The notes: a model not told the origin generated them from the sequence alone. Positions 39,235 through 49,937 are shown, counted from the stretch's first letter. The stretch is DNA of 64,000 nucleotides from Histomonas meleagridis (GCA_020186115.1 WSYJ01000013.1:310001-374000); one strand, 5' to 3'. Program-made: numbers and translations.

Positions 39235-40440
39235 TAAAATGAATATTTTTTGCATTAACATCAATTCATTCTATATCTAAAAGTAATTTTACTATTTCTA
39301 TATTATTATTTCTAACTGCTATATGAAGTGCTGTCTCAAATTATTAAAACATATTCCAAATTTTTAATACATATTAGAAAATATTAAAATGAATATCTCT
39401 TGCATTAACATCAATTCCTTTTTGCTCTAAATCATATTTTACAAGTTCAACATTTCCTGATTCTGAAGCAAATGTCAAAATATCTTTTGGAATTTGATTA
39501 TTTTGAAGGAAATACTTAACTAGATATAAATTTCCATTTCTTGCTGATGCATTTATATTACAAGCATTAACATTCATACCTTTTTCTTCCAAAAATGCTA
39601 AAATATCATAATTATCTTTTTGAATACAAAGATCTATCAAATAATGTGTGACTTTAGGCGTTTTTGGCTTTGATTGTATTTTTTCTAATTTATTATCATA
39701 AATATATTTAAAGATATCATTTTGATAAAATTTTATTGCTGTTTCATATGCATCTTTAAATGATGAATGATTTTGTTAACACAAATGAATGATTTTACCA
39801 ACCATTCATAAGTAAATATTTAAAACATTTAACTGAAGAAAAGAATGCTGCACAAACAATTAATGATAAATAATATTGATTTACAAAAGAACATCTTTCA
39901 TTAAAGTGATGGTTCAATGAATTGATCAAAATTAAAATCATTTTGTGATAATAATTCTTGAAGTTTTTCGATTTCATCATTTCGAATAATTTTTCAATTT
40001 CATTTGGATTATGTCCTTCTTTAATTAATTGTTTATGAAGCTCCCAATCATTCTATGATAATTCTTCATAATTTTTGAAAAAAGTATATTCAAATGGATC
40101 AACTCTATTAATCTGTTTTTTGTTTTCTTCTTCTGTTTTATAATGTGTAAAATATAATGATTGAATTTTTTTAGTGATATTTGAATCAATTAAATTTTGT
40201 TGAATCATTTGTGCTATCATATAATAAGGTTCTTGTATAGTGATTCCAGATATATACTTAATAAAAATTGATATTAGATTACCTATATTTTGATTAATTT
40301 CTTCTTCTTTTTTTTGAAGTGTTTTTAAAAAATTTATGTAAATATCAAATGTATTTCTTTGTGATGAAAATGCATTAAATACTAATTTGCATGCAATAAT
40401 ATTAAATGTATTGGGAAGATTTGAATCAAGTTCAATCAAT
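39235..40440 (-). pseudogene. decayed DUF3447/ankyrin protein gene, second copy
   Basis: Minus-strand fragments in the normal family order. From 40440 the frame reads NIIACKLVFNAFSSQRNTFD, IGNLISIFIKYISGITIQEP and FFKNYEELS, then a stop. Next come NDWELHKQLIKEGHNPNE, a shift, NSLNHHFNERCSFVNQYYL and FSSVKCFKYLLMNG. Ankyrin repeats follow at about 39640-39374 (ILAFLEEKGMNVNACNINA, SARNGNLYLVKYFLQNN), then a last degraded unit near 39235 (TALHIAVRNNNIEIVKLLLD). The protein would be about 400 residues if whole. At least four stops or shifts break it, and the N-terminal methionine region is missing. It shares family and orientation with the remnant at 7560-8005. Confidence 0.8.
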
Positions 40441-40754
40441 CAATTGAAATAGTCAGGATTAGATGTTTGGAATTATTAGAATTTTACGTTTCACCGCCGT
40501 CATGACGGTTCTACTGTTTTAACATCAAATCTTAGATATATGTATTGGTTTATTCAAAACTGACAATTGTACCAAGTCTAACAATTGTTGAAGAATTGTT
40601 TAAGAATAAAAATTGATTATTACACAGTTTTACCATAGATTACATTTCTTTGTAAACGTGTCTAATAACGGGTTATGATCGCAACCATGGTTGATCATTC
40701 AAATGAAGAAAGTTTCTTTTACCCACAGGTTTAAAAAAAGCGTTGTACACAAAA
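40441..40754. other. intergenic, outside flank of the composite repeat
   Basis: No coding frame. CCGTCATGACGG at about 40496-40507 is a perfect 12-bp palindrome. The composite inverted-repeat region begins at 40755. Confidence 0.4.
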
Positions 40755-41186
40755 TGATATGAAAAAGATGTATCAATATTTTTCCTATTTATCGATTTCC
40801 AAAATTCCATAAATAAATTTAAAAGCCGTTTTCTCTTAATAACTAATCCTGTAAGAATATATTGTGTTCTTAGAAAATCTGTAACAGCTTCCTCTTGCTC
40901 TTGAGTAAATCTTTATCTCCAAGCACCATATTGTTTCCCAGTGCGATAACGTTTGTCATCTTTATACTCCTTCTTCCATTTTGATAAAACGTATGAAGGA
41001 ATATCTGTTTGATTTTGAATTTCAATTAATTTAACACCATTGTCAAATGCTTTTATGATTTCTTCTACAAATTAATTATCTTCATGATATCTTGTCCAAC
41101 AACACACAAACAGCACAACTACATGAGCCCTTAGGGCTATGCCCATGGTCCCCTTCGTTGTATATTGTTATAAGACATTCATTATA
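40755..41186 (-). repeat. inverted repeat IR1, left arm (transposase 5' end)
   Basis: This 430-bp stretch is the reverse complement of 46030-46463, and the segments I compared base by base were identical. Read on the minus strand it holds the N-terminal half of a pogo-like or DDE transposase (FVEEIIKAFDNGVKLIEIQN, then IPSYVLSKWKKEY). It contains the same in-frame stops as the other arm. The outer end (40755) is abrupt; the right copy continues into the rest of the transposase and this one does not. Confidence 0.85.
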
Positions 41187-41427
41187 AAACTCAATTTGAT
41201 AGAGAATTAATACTTTACAAGGATGTAATGTTAAAAGTCATTACTTATAGAAAAACAATATTATAATAGGCCACAAAATGGCCGTTAATAAAAGGTTAAC
41301 TGTTAAAAAACCCCCTTGTCACATATGTAATGTAATGTAATGTAAAAATAAACTGCTATAGAAGTGAAAGTTATAAAGAAGTAGTGATGAATTACTTACA
41401 TTACAACAATACATCATAATAAAATCA

Positions 41428-41841
41428 TCATAATGATATAGAAGTCATCATAATAAAGAAATAATTGCAATAAAGTATTCTATCGTTATCATATTTTACA
41501 GTAAATTCGATATCCTTATTCATTTTGAAACCAGCATTTTTTAGAGAATAACATAACGGAGCTAATATGTTATTTTTATCTGCTTTTATCACATTTAATG
41601 TAAAATCTTTCATTCGAACTATTTTTTTCGTAAGTTCTTTTGTTGAGTTATATACTAATGTTAGATTTATCGATTTATTGTTTTCAGATAACTCATTATT
41701 ATATATAACAGATCGACTTGATGGATCATTTTCTTGAAGTTCTTTATTATTGATAGGTATATTCATTGAACCGTCGTTGAATTCATCATATTCATCACTA
41801 TCATCCTTGATTTTATTAAGCAATTTTTTATAATTCAGCAT
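41428..41841 (-). CDS. uncertain 137-aa frame inside the MULE-like element
   Basis: Open frame from an ATG at 41841 with an acidic first third (KIKDDSDEYDEFNDGSMNIP) and a C-terminal part with strand-like alternation (INLTLVYNSTKELTKKIVRM, VKYDNDRILYCNYFFIM). The upstream bases continue in frame with interruptions, so this may be the 3' part of a longer dead gene carried by the element. Not recognised as transposase. Confidence 0.3.
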   Translation of the reverse strand: MLNYKKLLNKIKDDSDEYDEFNDGSMNIPINNKELQENDPSSRSVIYNNELSENNKSINLTLVYNSTKELTKKIVRMKDFTLNVIKADKNNILAPLCYSLKNAGFKMNKDIEFTVKYDNDRILYCNYFFIMMTSISL

Positions 41842-42449
41842 TACATATCTTTTATTATGCTCATCATAAACTCTATACTTCGTAGTAGTATTCTTGTATT
41901 GGAAATCTATTTATAAGATATATCCATACTCATTAAGAAGATATCTTACATTACTTGCATTCAAACGCCTTACCATTTAATAAGAAAAAATTATTTTTAT
42001 TAAATTAAATCTTATTAAAATATTTTATAAGTAATTTCTCCTGATTCAACAAACTTCAAACTAATTCTTCTTTGTGTAAAAAATATTACTACATCACTAT
42101 AAATATATTTTAAATTCGATGTCATATTTTTTACTAACATAATCATAAATATTGCTTTACAACAATGACTATCAGTATTTGTTTTTTATAATTATATTTC
42201 ATCAGTATCACATAATGATTGAATTAATTCGATTAGTTTATTTTTTTCAACAATAACATACTTGCTTAAAATTAAAGAATTGTTTTCAATAATATCTATT
42301 ATCAAAATTAATGCTTGAATAAGATTATTCTTATTATGTATAATTTGATGGATATGATTATTTAATTCATTAGCTGTTTCTATACGTCATCTTTGAATAT
42401 TACTTGTCTGCGACTCATTATTATTTTTATCATCGTTAAGATCAGGATA

Positions 42450-42968
42450 TCTAACTTCATAAGGGTTTACAACAACATTAACATTTTGATTTCGATTTTC
42501 AATGAAGGAAAATGATAGAACTTGATTTCTTCCATTTTCATCTTCACATAGCATCACTAATAAAGTAAGTCCTTAATAATTAGTGCAAGATGTATCGTCT
42601 ACAATACATATATCGTTGGAAATTGGGCTCAAACATATCGGAAGATGATGAACATAGCATCCGCTAAATACTTTATTATCAATTAACATGATACTTTTTC
42701 AATTTTTCCATAGATTCATTTCTTTTCGTAAGTTTTCCATTTCATTAATTCTTTCATTCTTTAAAATTGATCTTCTAGCGCCATATAAGACATCTTTAGT
42801 GCATAAAAGATTCATATTTAATCGAATTTTTTCTGATGTCACTCCTTGCATTGTGGCTTCTTTAACTTGTGCTCGTTGTAAAGTTGTGAGTGAATTTTGC
42901 TTTCTATGGTTAGGTTTTGAATTAACACTGTGGGTAACTCGCGTTACTAATAAATCGAGTAAATTCAT
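42450..42968 (-). pseudogene. MULE-type transposase remnant
   Basis: From 42968 the minus strand reads 89 codons (KQNSLTTLQRAQVKEATMQG, then VTSEKIRLNMNLLCTKD), an N-terminal DNA-binding-like region. After a stop the frame continues with CIVDDTSCTNY, a stop, and GLTLLVMLCEDENGRNQVLS followed by FSFIENRNQ. The pattern D-x-T-x-x-TN-x-Y-x-x-x-L-L, then D-x-NG, is the first part of the MULE transposase catalytic domain. The remainder of the catalytic domain is not recognisable. Stops make it inactive. The assignment rests on this one motif block. Confidence 0.55.
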
Positions 42969-43376
42969 TGCTGTACTATCGAGTTTTTTGCATCGATAAT
43001 ATTTATTGGCGTCAAAAAGCTTTGATCTTTCATTGATGACAAAATGAGATAAAGACGATTATAAATCAATCAAAAAATGTGAATATTTAATAACTTTACA
43101 ATGACAATTTTTTTAATCGAAATTCGAACCGAAATACAAATTTGAATGTATATACGATCATATTCTTCACAAAAAGTGAATCGTATTTTTTAGCGATTGC
43201 CCAATTATTTTACTTTTTTATTCATTGAAAAAAAGGCTGACGAACGCACTTTTTCCACCCCCTATATAGCAGTTCATTTTTACATTACATTACATATGTT
43301 AAAAGTAGGTATTATAACAGTTAACCTTTTATTAACAACCATTTTGTGGCCTATTAAAAAGTTGTTTTTATATATG

Positions 43377-43530
43377 TACTGTCCTACAACCGTGAGATAT
43401 TTGAAGGGGTAGTATTCAAAAAGTGGAGACTTCATTCAATCGTAATGAAGAATTTGAATGAGGTGTAATCTGCATTCAAAAATTGGCTCTCAATTCGTTT
43501 TCTGAAAAAATATGCCAATTCAATTTCTTT
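43377..43530 (+). repeat. inverted repeat IR3, left arm
   Basis: Reverse complement of 45873-46025 at roughly 75 percent identity. The match looks protein-coding: read plus here and minus there, both give EFxxxVICIQKLALN followed by F-x-E-x-I and FNF. This arm has stops; the other arm is open. So these are two diverged fragments of one gene or element in opposite orientation. The arm starts about 20 bp after the right end of the MULE-like element. Confidence 0.65.
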
Positions 43531-44204
43531 ATGAATATATATATTCACGATTTTCGACATGTTTTTTGAAAAAAAATAAAATTTGGCAAAGATGCTGAAA
43601 CAGATTTTATCAAATAGCAAGTTATCGACATTGCATTAATTAAAATGAATCAAAAAAAAAAAAAAAACAATCATCATATATTAAACTAAATTACGATTGA
43701 GAATTATAATATTGTAAAATATTTAATCGTCTCTGTATTACAACACAAATTTTATATTGATTTTACATCGAAATTCATTTTTGACTTAATTAATATTTTA
43801 TAAATTGATCAATAATATCTATTGCTTCGCATATAAATTTTTATGAATTGTCATGTTCTAGATATTAATTAAGTTTTATTCGTTTAAAATTTAATATAAT
43901 TTAATCTTTACGACGATCATAATAGCAATTAAAATAAAAAAAAAAATATACAATGTTATGTGGAGGTTAAATGGAAATAATTAAATCAATTGCTCATTGA
44001 AATGTAAACATTGGTTCGTAAACTTTTTGAATATAATTAATGATGTGAGCTTCATTTTTGATATCAGAATGAGTTTGAATTCATCTTTAACTAAATCCCA
44101 TGTTCACTATGTATTATTTATATCAAATGAAAGTAGTTCAAATTATATATTTGCCAAATTATATTTGAATGATTTGAGCAAATGTTGGTACATAAAATGA
44201 TGAA

Positions 44205-44480
44205 AAGAAACACATATAGGTGAGAATTAGCACATATAAGTGAAAATTATCATAAAACAATGAAATAAACACATATATGTGAGAATTAACACATATAAGT
44301 AAGAATAAGCAGATATAAAATAGAACAAGCACATATAAGTGAAAATAAATAAGTACAAATGTAAATTAGTACTTATAAGTGAGAATTAACATAAAACAAT
44401 GAAATTAACAAATATAAGTGAGAACAAATACAGTCAGTGAAAATAAGCACATATAAATATAAATTACCATAAAACGAAAA
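44205..44480. repeat. degenerate short tandem repeat, ~20-bp unit
   Basis: About a dozen imperfect copies of a unit close to CACATATAAGTGAGAATTAG. Variants such as CATAAAACAATGAAATTAAC are interspersed at intervals, suggesting a higher-order unit. It is non-coding in all frames. It sits about 180 bp upstream of the putative intron-containing coiled-coil gene. Confidence 0.75.
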
Positions 44481-44657
44481 AAATCAAAAAGCAAAAAATG
44501 AAATATTACAATTCATTCCACACCATTTTCCCAAATTTTATTTTTATTCAAAAAAAACATGGCGAAAATAGAGGGGGTGACAATCCATTTGAATAAAAAA
44601 CGATCAAGTTGCACTTTTCATTAACTAGTCAATTAAAATCAATTGTATTTTATCAAT

Positions 44658-45263
44658 ATGGAAGCTTCTAGAAAGAAGATTCAAGTACCAAAACATATAC
44701 AGAAAACAGAACTCAATTCTCGAAAGTCATGCTTCAAAAATTCATGAGCTTTTGAATGAAATTCGATGTTCAAATGAACATTTAAATTTTTTGAATCAAA
44801 AGAATCAGGCACTTTTACAAGAGAACAACAAATTACATTTATTGGTGTCTCAGCTTCGAAGTGCAAATACACATTTTAATTCAGTAAACGCCAAAATCGA
44901 ACAGGTGAAACAATTTTTTTTAAATAATTTATTTTCGATTCCAAAATAAAACAGTCCATTGAAAATTATTTTGACGATTATAATCGATTGAAAATGCAAA
45001 TTTGCATACTGAAAAAAGAAAATCACCAATTGTTATTAAATTTAAAGAATTCTAATAATCAAATCGAAGAATTAAACAAAAAACAAAAAGAATTATTAAT
45101 TTTAAGAACAACAACCAACAAACTATTTGATGTTTTATATCAAAATTCGATTCAAAAAAGCACAAAAAGGAAAAATAATTATCCAGTTCAAATTCGTGAT
45201 ATCCTCACAATCATTAGTTTTGTTGGCGAAAATAGATTGACCCTATCTAAAAAAGTAAAATAA
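44658..45263 (+). CDS. small coiled-coil protein gene with two putative short introns
   Basis: Exons 44658-44684, 44710-44904 and 44955-45263 join in frame to 176 codons. The interruptions are 25 nt (GTACCA to AAAACAG) and 50 nt (GTGAAA to AAAACAG); each starts GT, ends AG, shares the 3' sequence AAAACAG and cures a frame break. The protein starts MEASRKKIQ. It continues as a coiled coil (ILESHASKIHELLNEIRC, LLQENNKLHLLVSQLRSAN), a second coil (LKMQICILKKENHQLLLNL) and a basic C-terminus (STKRKNNYPVQIRD). Coil followed by a basic tail is the general plan of shugoshin-like proteins, but nothing specific supports that. Trichomonad introns normally begin GTAYGT and end ACTAACACACAG, which these match poorly, so a frameshifted pseudogene remains possible. 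Confidence 0.5.
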
Positions 45264-45872
45264 ATCCTGTTTTTTTATTAAAACTATTTTTGTTTGAAAA
45301 TACGAAAATTAATTGGATTGAATTCAATCTTTTATCTCCATTTTTGTTGATTTGTCTTTGAATTTATCAATTTCACTTTTTAAAATAAAATGTCGATCTA
45401 TGTGTCTATTTTTTGTCTTTAAATTTTTTTTTATTGCTAAATTTTCACTCTGAGTGTAATTTAAACATATAATGATGGAAAACTTAATAATATTATATTA
45501 CCATTTAAATTTTGTGAAAAATCTGTTTATATGCAACACATCGTACATCTTTTGTTCATCGTGTTTTTCACTTTTTCTATGTATCAAACTTTTTGAATGA
45601 TTTACATCCTTCTCACAACCGTTAAAGTTCATCGTTTTGCTCACAATTTTTTGAATTCGAAGTGAGGTTCGTAAAATAATATTGAAAAGTCTACATAGAC
45701 ATATATTCAAATATTGAATGAAAATACGGTTATTCGAATTTTAAATAATCGGTGTTCATAGAATTTTTCGACTTTTTATGGGAAAAGTGTCTTTATCGTT
45801 GATCGAAAATGAATATGATATGATCGTCTGACGTGATTGTCACCCCTTATGCGAAAATCGTAAATAATGTAT

Positions 45873-46025
45873 AATGAAATTGAATGAAAATATTTCTTCA
45901 GGAAACAAATTGAGAGCCAATTTTTGAATGCAAATAACATCTAAATCAAATTCTCCATAATAATTGAATGGGGCTCGCACTTCCTGAAAAGGTAGTATCC
46001 AAATTTCCCACGGTCGTAAGATAGT
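45873..46025 (-). repeat. inverted repeat IR3, right arm
   Basis: Partner of 43377-43530. On the minus strand the open frame reads LRPWEIWILPFQEVRAPFNY, then YGEFDLDVICIQKLALNLF and PEEIFSFNFIIHYLRF, the better-preserved copy of an unrecognised protein. It ends within 5 bp of the right arm of IR1. Confidence 0.6.
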
Positions 46026-46029
46026 ACCT

Positions 46030-46463
46030 TTTATAATAAATGTCTCATAACAATATACAACGAAGGGGACCATGGGCATAGCCCTAAGGGCTCATGTAGT
46101 TGTGCTGTTTGTGTGTTGTTGGACAAGATATCATGAAGATAATTAATTTGTAGAAGAAATCATAAAAGCATTTGACAATGGTGTTAAATTAATTGAAATT
46201 CAAAATCAAACAGATATTCCTTCATACGTTTTATCAAAATGGAAGAAGGAGTATAAAGATGACAAACGTTATCGCACTGGGAAACAATATGGTGCTTGGA
46301 GATAAAGATTTACTCAAGAGCAAGAGGAAGCTGTTACAGATTTTCTAAGAACACAATATATTCTTACAGGATTAGTTATTAAGAGAAAACGGCTTTTAAA
46401 TTTATTTATGGAATTTTGGAAATCGATAAATAGGAAAAATATTGATACATCTTTTTCATATCA
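46030..46463 (+). repeat. inverted repeat IR1, right arm
   Basis: Partner of 40755-41186. Beyond 46463 this copy continues into the rest of the transposase, whereas the left copy diverges, so this is the original locus and the left arm is the duplicate. The arms share the same stop codons, including the TAA after GGTGCTTGGAGA. Confidence 0.85.
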
Positions 46464-47085
46464 CTCTGTGAGTGATTTCTCTATCAGAAACAATCTATCA
46501 TTTAGGAACATGAAAAAGAAGAAACGATCTGAAATTAATCAAAAAGAAGTCGATGAATTTCATCAGACTTTACTTACAGGCTATTGCAAATTATGACAGC
46601 GATGATATCATCAATATGAATGAAATCTCATGGAACTATGTTTTCATGAGAAACCAATAATATTATTCATTATGAAAAAACAGGAAGAAGTTTATGCACA
46701 ACTTTATGATGATTACATAAGCTTTACTGTTGTAGCAACTATATCAAGGGCTGGAGCATAATTTCCACCAGTTTTTAATGCCAACGATTCAACGAAGACG
46801 TTTATTTTTGATGTGGTCAAACGGTCAATTTTTTTAGTTAAAAACCGTCGAATCGATGATATGATATTTTAAATTATCCTTCAATGTGCGTCATTTTTTG
46901 ATCATGTCAATTTGAGAAATATTGATAAATTGGAAGAAATTTTTAATCATATAATATTTTTGTTGCTAAGTTACATTAATGAGCATTTTGTTCAAGTACC
47001 AGGTTTTAATATTATCGTTGACAGGCAAAATCATAAGCTTGGTGCAGATCAAAAAACACCTTTTGCATATGTCCAATCATTGAAA
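46126..47085 (+). pseudogene. pogo/Tigger-like DDE transposase pseudogene
   Basis: Broken frames give the order of a pogo-type transposase. First comes a helix-turn-helix region (FVEEIIKAFDNGVKLIEIQN, SYVLSKWKKEYKDDKRYRTG, then FTQEQEEAVTDFLRTQYILT). A second DNA-binding helix group follows, with FRNMKKKKRSEINQKEVDEF. The catalytic domain begins INMNEISWNYVF, where N stands in place of the first catalytic D, and continues EVYAQLYDDY, SFTVVATISRAGA and FPPVFNANDSTKTF. Near 47000 come VPGFNIIVDRQNHKLGADQK and a terminal stop. At least five stops or shifts and a lost catalytic residue mean it is dead. Confidence 0.65.
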
Positions 47086-47264
47086 TAGATGATGTTCAGA
47101 AATGAAATTATAATAATTTATTCTGCACTTTTTGTTTGAAAATGGATTTCTATTTCTGGAACGATTGCAAATTTAATGAGTAATTGTACAAAATGTCAAC
47201 AAAAAGTTTTAAGAAGATATCAACAAAGTTCATTTGAAGTATTTATTATTTACAATGCATGCCC

Positions 47265-48065
47265 AAAATGTTTTAAGGGGCTATATCATGTGAATAAGGT
47301 GGATTAGGTGCCTCGTTTAGACTCATTTTATGACATTACATTTGTCGTACTTTTAGGAACATGGAGACTTGCTTTATTGGCATGGACGGTTAATCTTCTT
47401 CCTTCATTATCCGGATATCAATTGTATATTTTTGATACCTTCTTAATAATATTATTTGAGTTGTAGTCTGAATTAAATTATTCTCTTTTCGGGAGAAAGT
47501 CAACTAACTTTATTCCTGTTGGATTCCAAAAAACCGTCATCATAAGTTTTTTATAGGTTAAAATCTTATTGAACGTGTTTGTGGTTGAGATCCGATGGGT
47601 AACCATTGGCTTAATGGATAATATGTATTTTCAAACCATGACTCATCTCCTGTAACGAAATATGTAAAACTATGGTGTCTTGCTGATCTGAAATCTTTAA
47701 TAAGAGCTTTTGACATTGGAACTCTAACTTTTTTTTGTTCATCGGTTAATTTGTGGGGAACCCATTTCAAATGCATGTTTTAATAATCGAGAATGTGGGT
47801 CAAATGATAATGTACTGTGCTTTTTGGAATGCCTGTGATGTTAGCTATATAACGAACTGATGCAAATGGTTCTTCATCGAGTACATATAAAATTTTCTCA
47901 TTTACGATTTTAACATGGTCGAAATCTACAGTCTCATTCAACTTCTTGACGATTTTTGATGTGTTTTAATATTTAATATATTCTGTTATTGTTGAATATG
48001 ATACACGATTATTTTGTATAGCAAGCTTCATTTCTGTGTATACAGATTTTCGAATTTTCTCCAGC
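47265..48065 (-). pseudogene. mariner-family transposase pseudogene (minus strand)
   Basis: Minus-strand fragments follow mariner order. From 48065 the helix-turn-helix region ends in VRYIANITGIPKSTVHYHLT. From 47776 comes LKWVPHKLTDEQKKVRVPMS, followed by FTYFVTGDESWFENTYY, which keeps the first catalytic D. Near 47300 EAPNPPYSHDIAP corresponds to the HPPYSPDLAPSDF block with the third D. Stops and shifts interrupt it in many places. No terminal repeats were found. It differs from the neighbouring mariner at 48643-49937, so it is a separate, older insertion. Confidence 0.75.
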
Positions 48066-48642
48066 AAGTGTAACAAAACCGCAATTGACCCCTGGTCAAG
48101 CTGTATTTGAAATTAAAAATAAAAATTAAACAGCCATTTTCATTAAATTCGACTCATAAATATAAATTTTTTTCGACAAATTAAACAATTCATAACAATA
48201 TTATTATAAATTATTTTTAGTATGAATTATGAGATTTATAACTATATTAATTAATTACTTTGATGAATCAAGCCGAATAATAATGATCGATATGTTGCAT
48301 GTTGCTTTGATTCTCCGGGGAGTTGTCCTAAAAACGATTGATGTGTAAACCCGATTAATTCTTTGAATATTCTATCTCTCTTCATTTCTTCAGATGACAT
48401 TTGGCACTATCGTTCCTATCGCACTACAACTTATTTGGTAACAGTTTATTTGACACCTATGTGATAGTGTTTTACATGTGTATTCAGATTGTTAACGGTT
48501 TTGACCCGGTCCACAAAAATCTTCGATTCTTAACACTAAATTTTCACATTTTCTGTATCGCTGTATGTATTTAACTTTTGTTAAAACTATTTGGATTACA
48601 TTTTCTTCGAGGAATTTCATAAATTTTACTTTATATGATTTA

Positions 48643-49937
48643 TAGGGTGTTCCACCTTAACCGTAGTATCTCTTTATATAGGATAGATACAACTGATTTT
48701 TTATATGAATGAAAACACTAAATTTAATGGTTTTTTTTTTATTAGAAACACTTTTTTTGTCATGTCTATCGTCAACTAATAGTCGATATTTCTTCGATTG
48801 AATGCAAAAGAATGACGTTTAAAATTTATACTCCACCATAAAGGAGCTCGATCAAAAATCAATCACGATATATCTTGCGATGAAGGGAATGTAGCAAAAG
48901 AAATTCATACGGAAATGAAGATCATATATAGAGAAGAATGTATTTCATACTCAGCAGTATGTAAATACCTCAGACAAAGAAGTTTTAGTCAAACAATGTC
49001 ATATAACATTAGTGAACCGATTTTCACTATTGACGAAAATGTTGATTTTAAAAATTTTGGAAATTTTAAATATATTACCATATGCTTCAATAAGACAAAT
49101 AGCTAAGTTAACGAAGATTCCAAACACTACTGTATATAGGCATCTTGCTGAAAAGCTTGGATATGAAAATAAACTTTTAAATTGGGTTCCACATTTACTC
49201 ACGGAAGATATTAAAAAACAAAGAGTCATCAAATCAATATAACTTTTAAAAACATTATTAATTGCAAAACATAACAGTTATAAATATTTTGCAACAGGTA
49301 ACGAGTCCTGGTCCTATTATGATCATTATTATGTTCGACAATGGATACCACGAGGAACACCACGATATACAATAAGCAAAAGGACTATTACTCAAAAAAA
49401 AGTAATGTTGACGATTTTTTGGGATCCCCACGGATAAATTGTTATTGACTTTCTTGCAAAGGGTGAAACATTTAATTCACAATATTATGTGAAATATTTT
49501 GTATCAAAACTTTCAAAAAAGAATGGTACAAACTTTAAAAAGGACACAAGAAAAATTGCTGTACATGCCGACAATGCAAAACCGCATACGTCCAGATTCA
49601 CAACTTTATATATGGACTCCAACAAGCTCAAAAAGGCACCTCATCCCCCTACTCCCCAGATATAGCTCCTTCAGACTTTTTCCTTTATGGATATGTAAAC
49701 AGAAAAATGGAAGGATATCAATACGAGAGTAGAGAAGAGGTTGAACACGAAGTGACTCCAATCTTATTAGATATACCGAAAGATACATCGCAAAGCGTTT
49801 TTGACTAATGGAAAAGGAGACTTAAATAAGTCATTGATACAAATGGTAAGTATATTTAATAAACATTTCATTTTGATAAATAAATCTAAAAAATATTAAA
49901 AATTAGTGAGATACTACGGTTGGGGTGGAACACCCTA
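48643..49937 (+). mobile_element. mariner element with intact ends and TA target duplication
   Basis: A 1295-bp element flanked by TA on both sides (48641-48642 and 49938-49939). The terminal inverted repeats (48643-48672 and 49908-49937) start TAGGGTGTTCCACC and match at 28 of 30 positions. Length and ends are typical of mariner; trichomonads are known to carry mariner elements of about 1.3 kb. The transposase inside is disabled (listed). Confidence 0.9.
48850..49825 (+). pseudogene. mariner transposase pseudogene within the element
   Basis: Broken frames cover almost a whole mariner transposase. They include a helix-turn-helix with ILPYASIRQIAKLTKIPNTT, then LLNWVPHLLTEDIKKQRVIK, a stop, and KYFATGNESWSYYDHYYV. 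Further on come VRQWIPRGTPRYTISKRTIT, KIAVHADNAKPHTSRFTT (second D) and KAPHPPYSPDIAPSDFFLYG (third D). The first catalytic position reads GNESW where mariners have GDESW, so the first aspartate is lost. At least three stops or shifts are present as well. It cannot move itself, but its ends could still be mobilised by another copy. Confidence 0.85.

Larger units (their letters stand above)
41264..43356. mobile_element. MULE-like element with ~95-bp terminal inverted repeats
   Basis: The ends 41264-41361 and 43262-43356 are inverted copies of about 85 percent identity. They share GGCCACAAAATGG, TAAAAGGTTAACTGTTA, a TGTAATGTAATG tract and AACTGCTATAG. Weaker similarity continues outward for about 25 bp. 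Long ends and the transposase remnant inside (listed) fit a Mutator-like element of about 2.1 kb. The target duplication was not resolved. The rest of the interior (about 41400-42450) has broken frames. The element has decayed and its transposase has stops. Confidence 0.65.

Noticed and set aside
44559-45856. GGGGTGACAATC and its inverted copy around the coiled-coil gene as ends of a 1.3-kb element
   Set aside because: Only 12 bp match and no target duplication is visible; the right copy may simply belong to the IR3 protein fragment.
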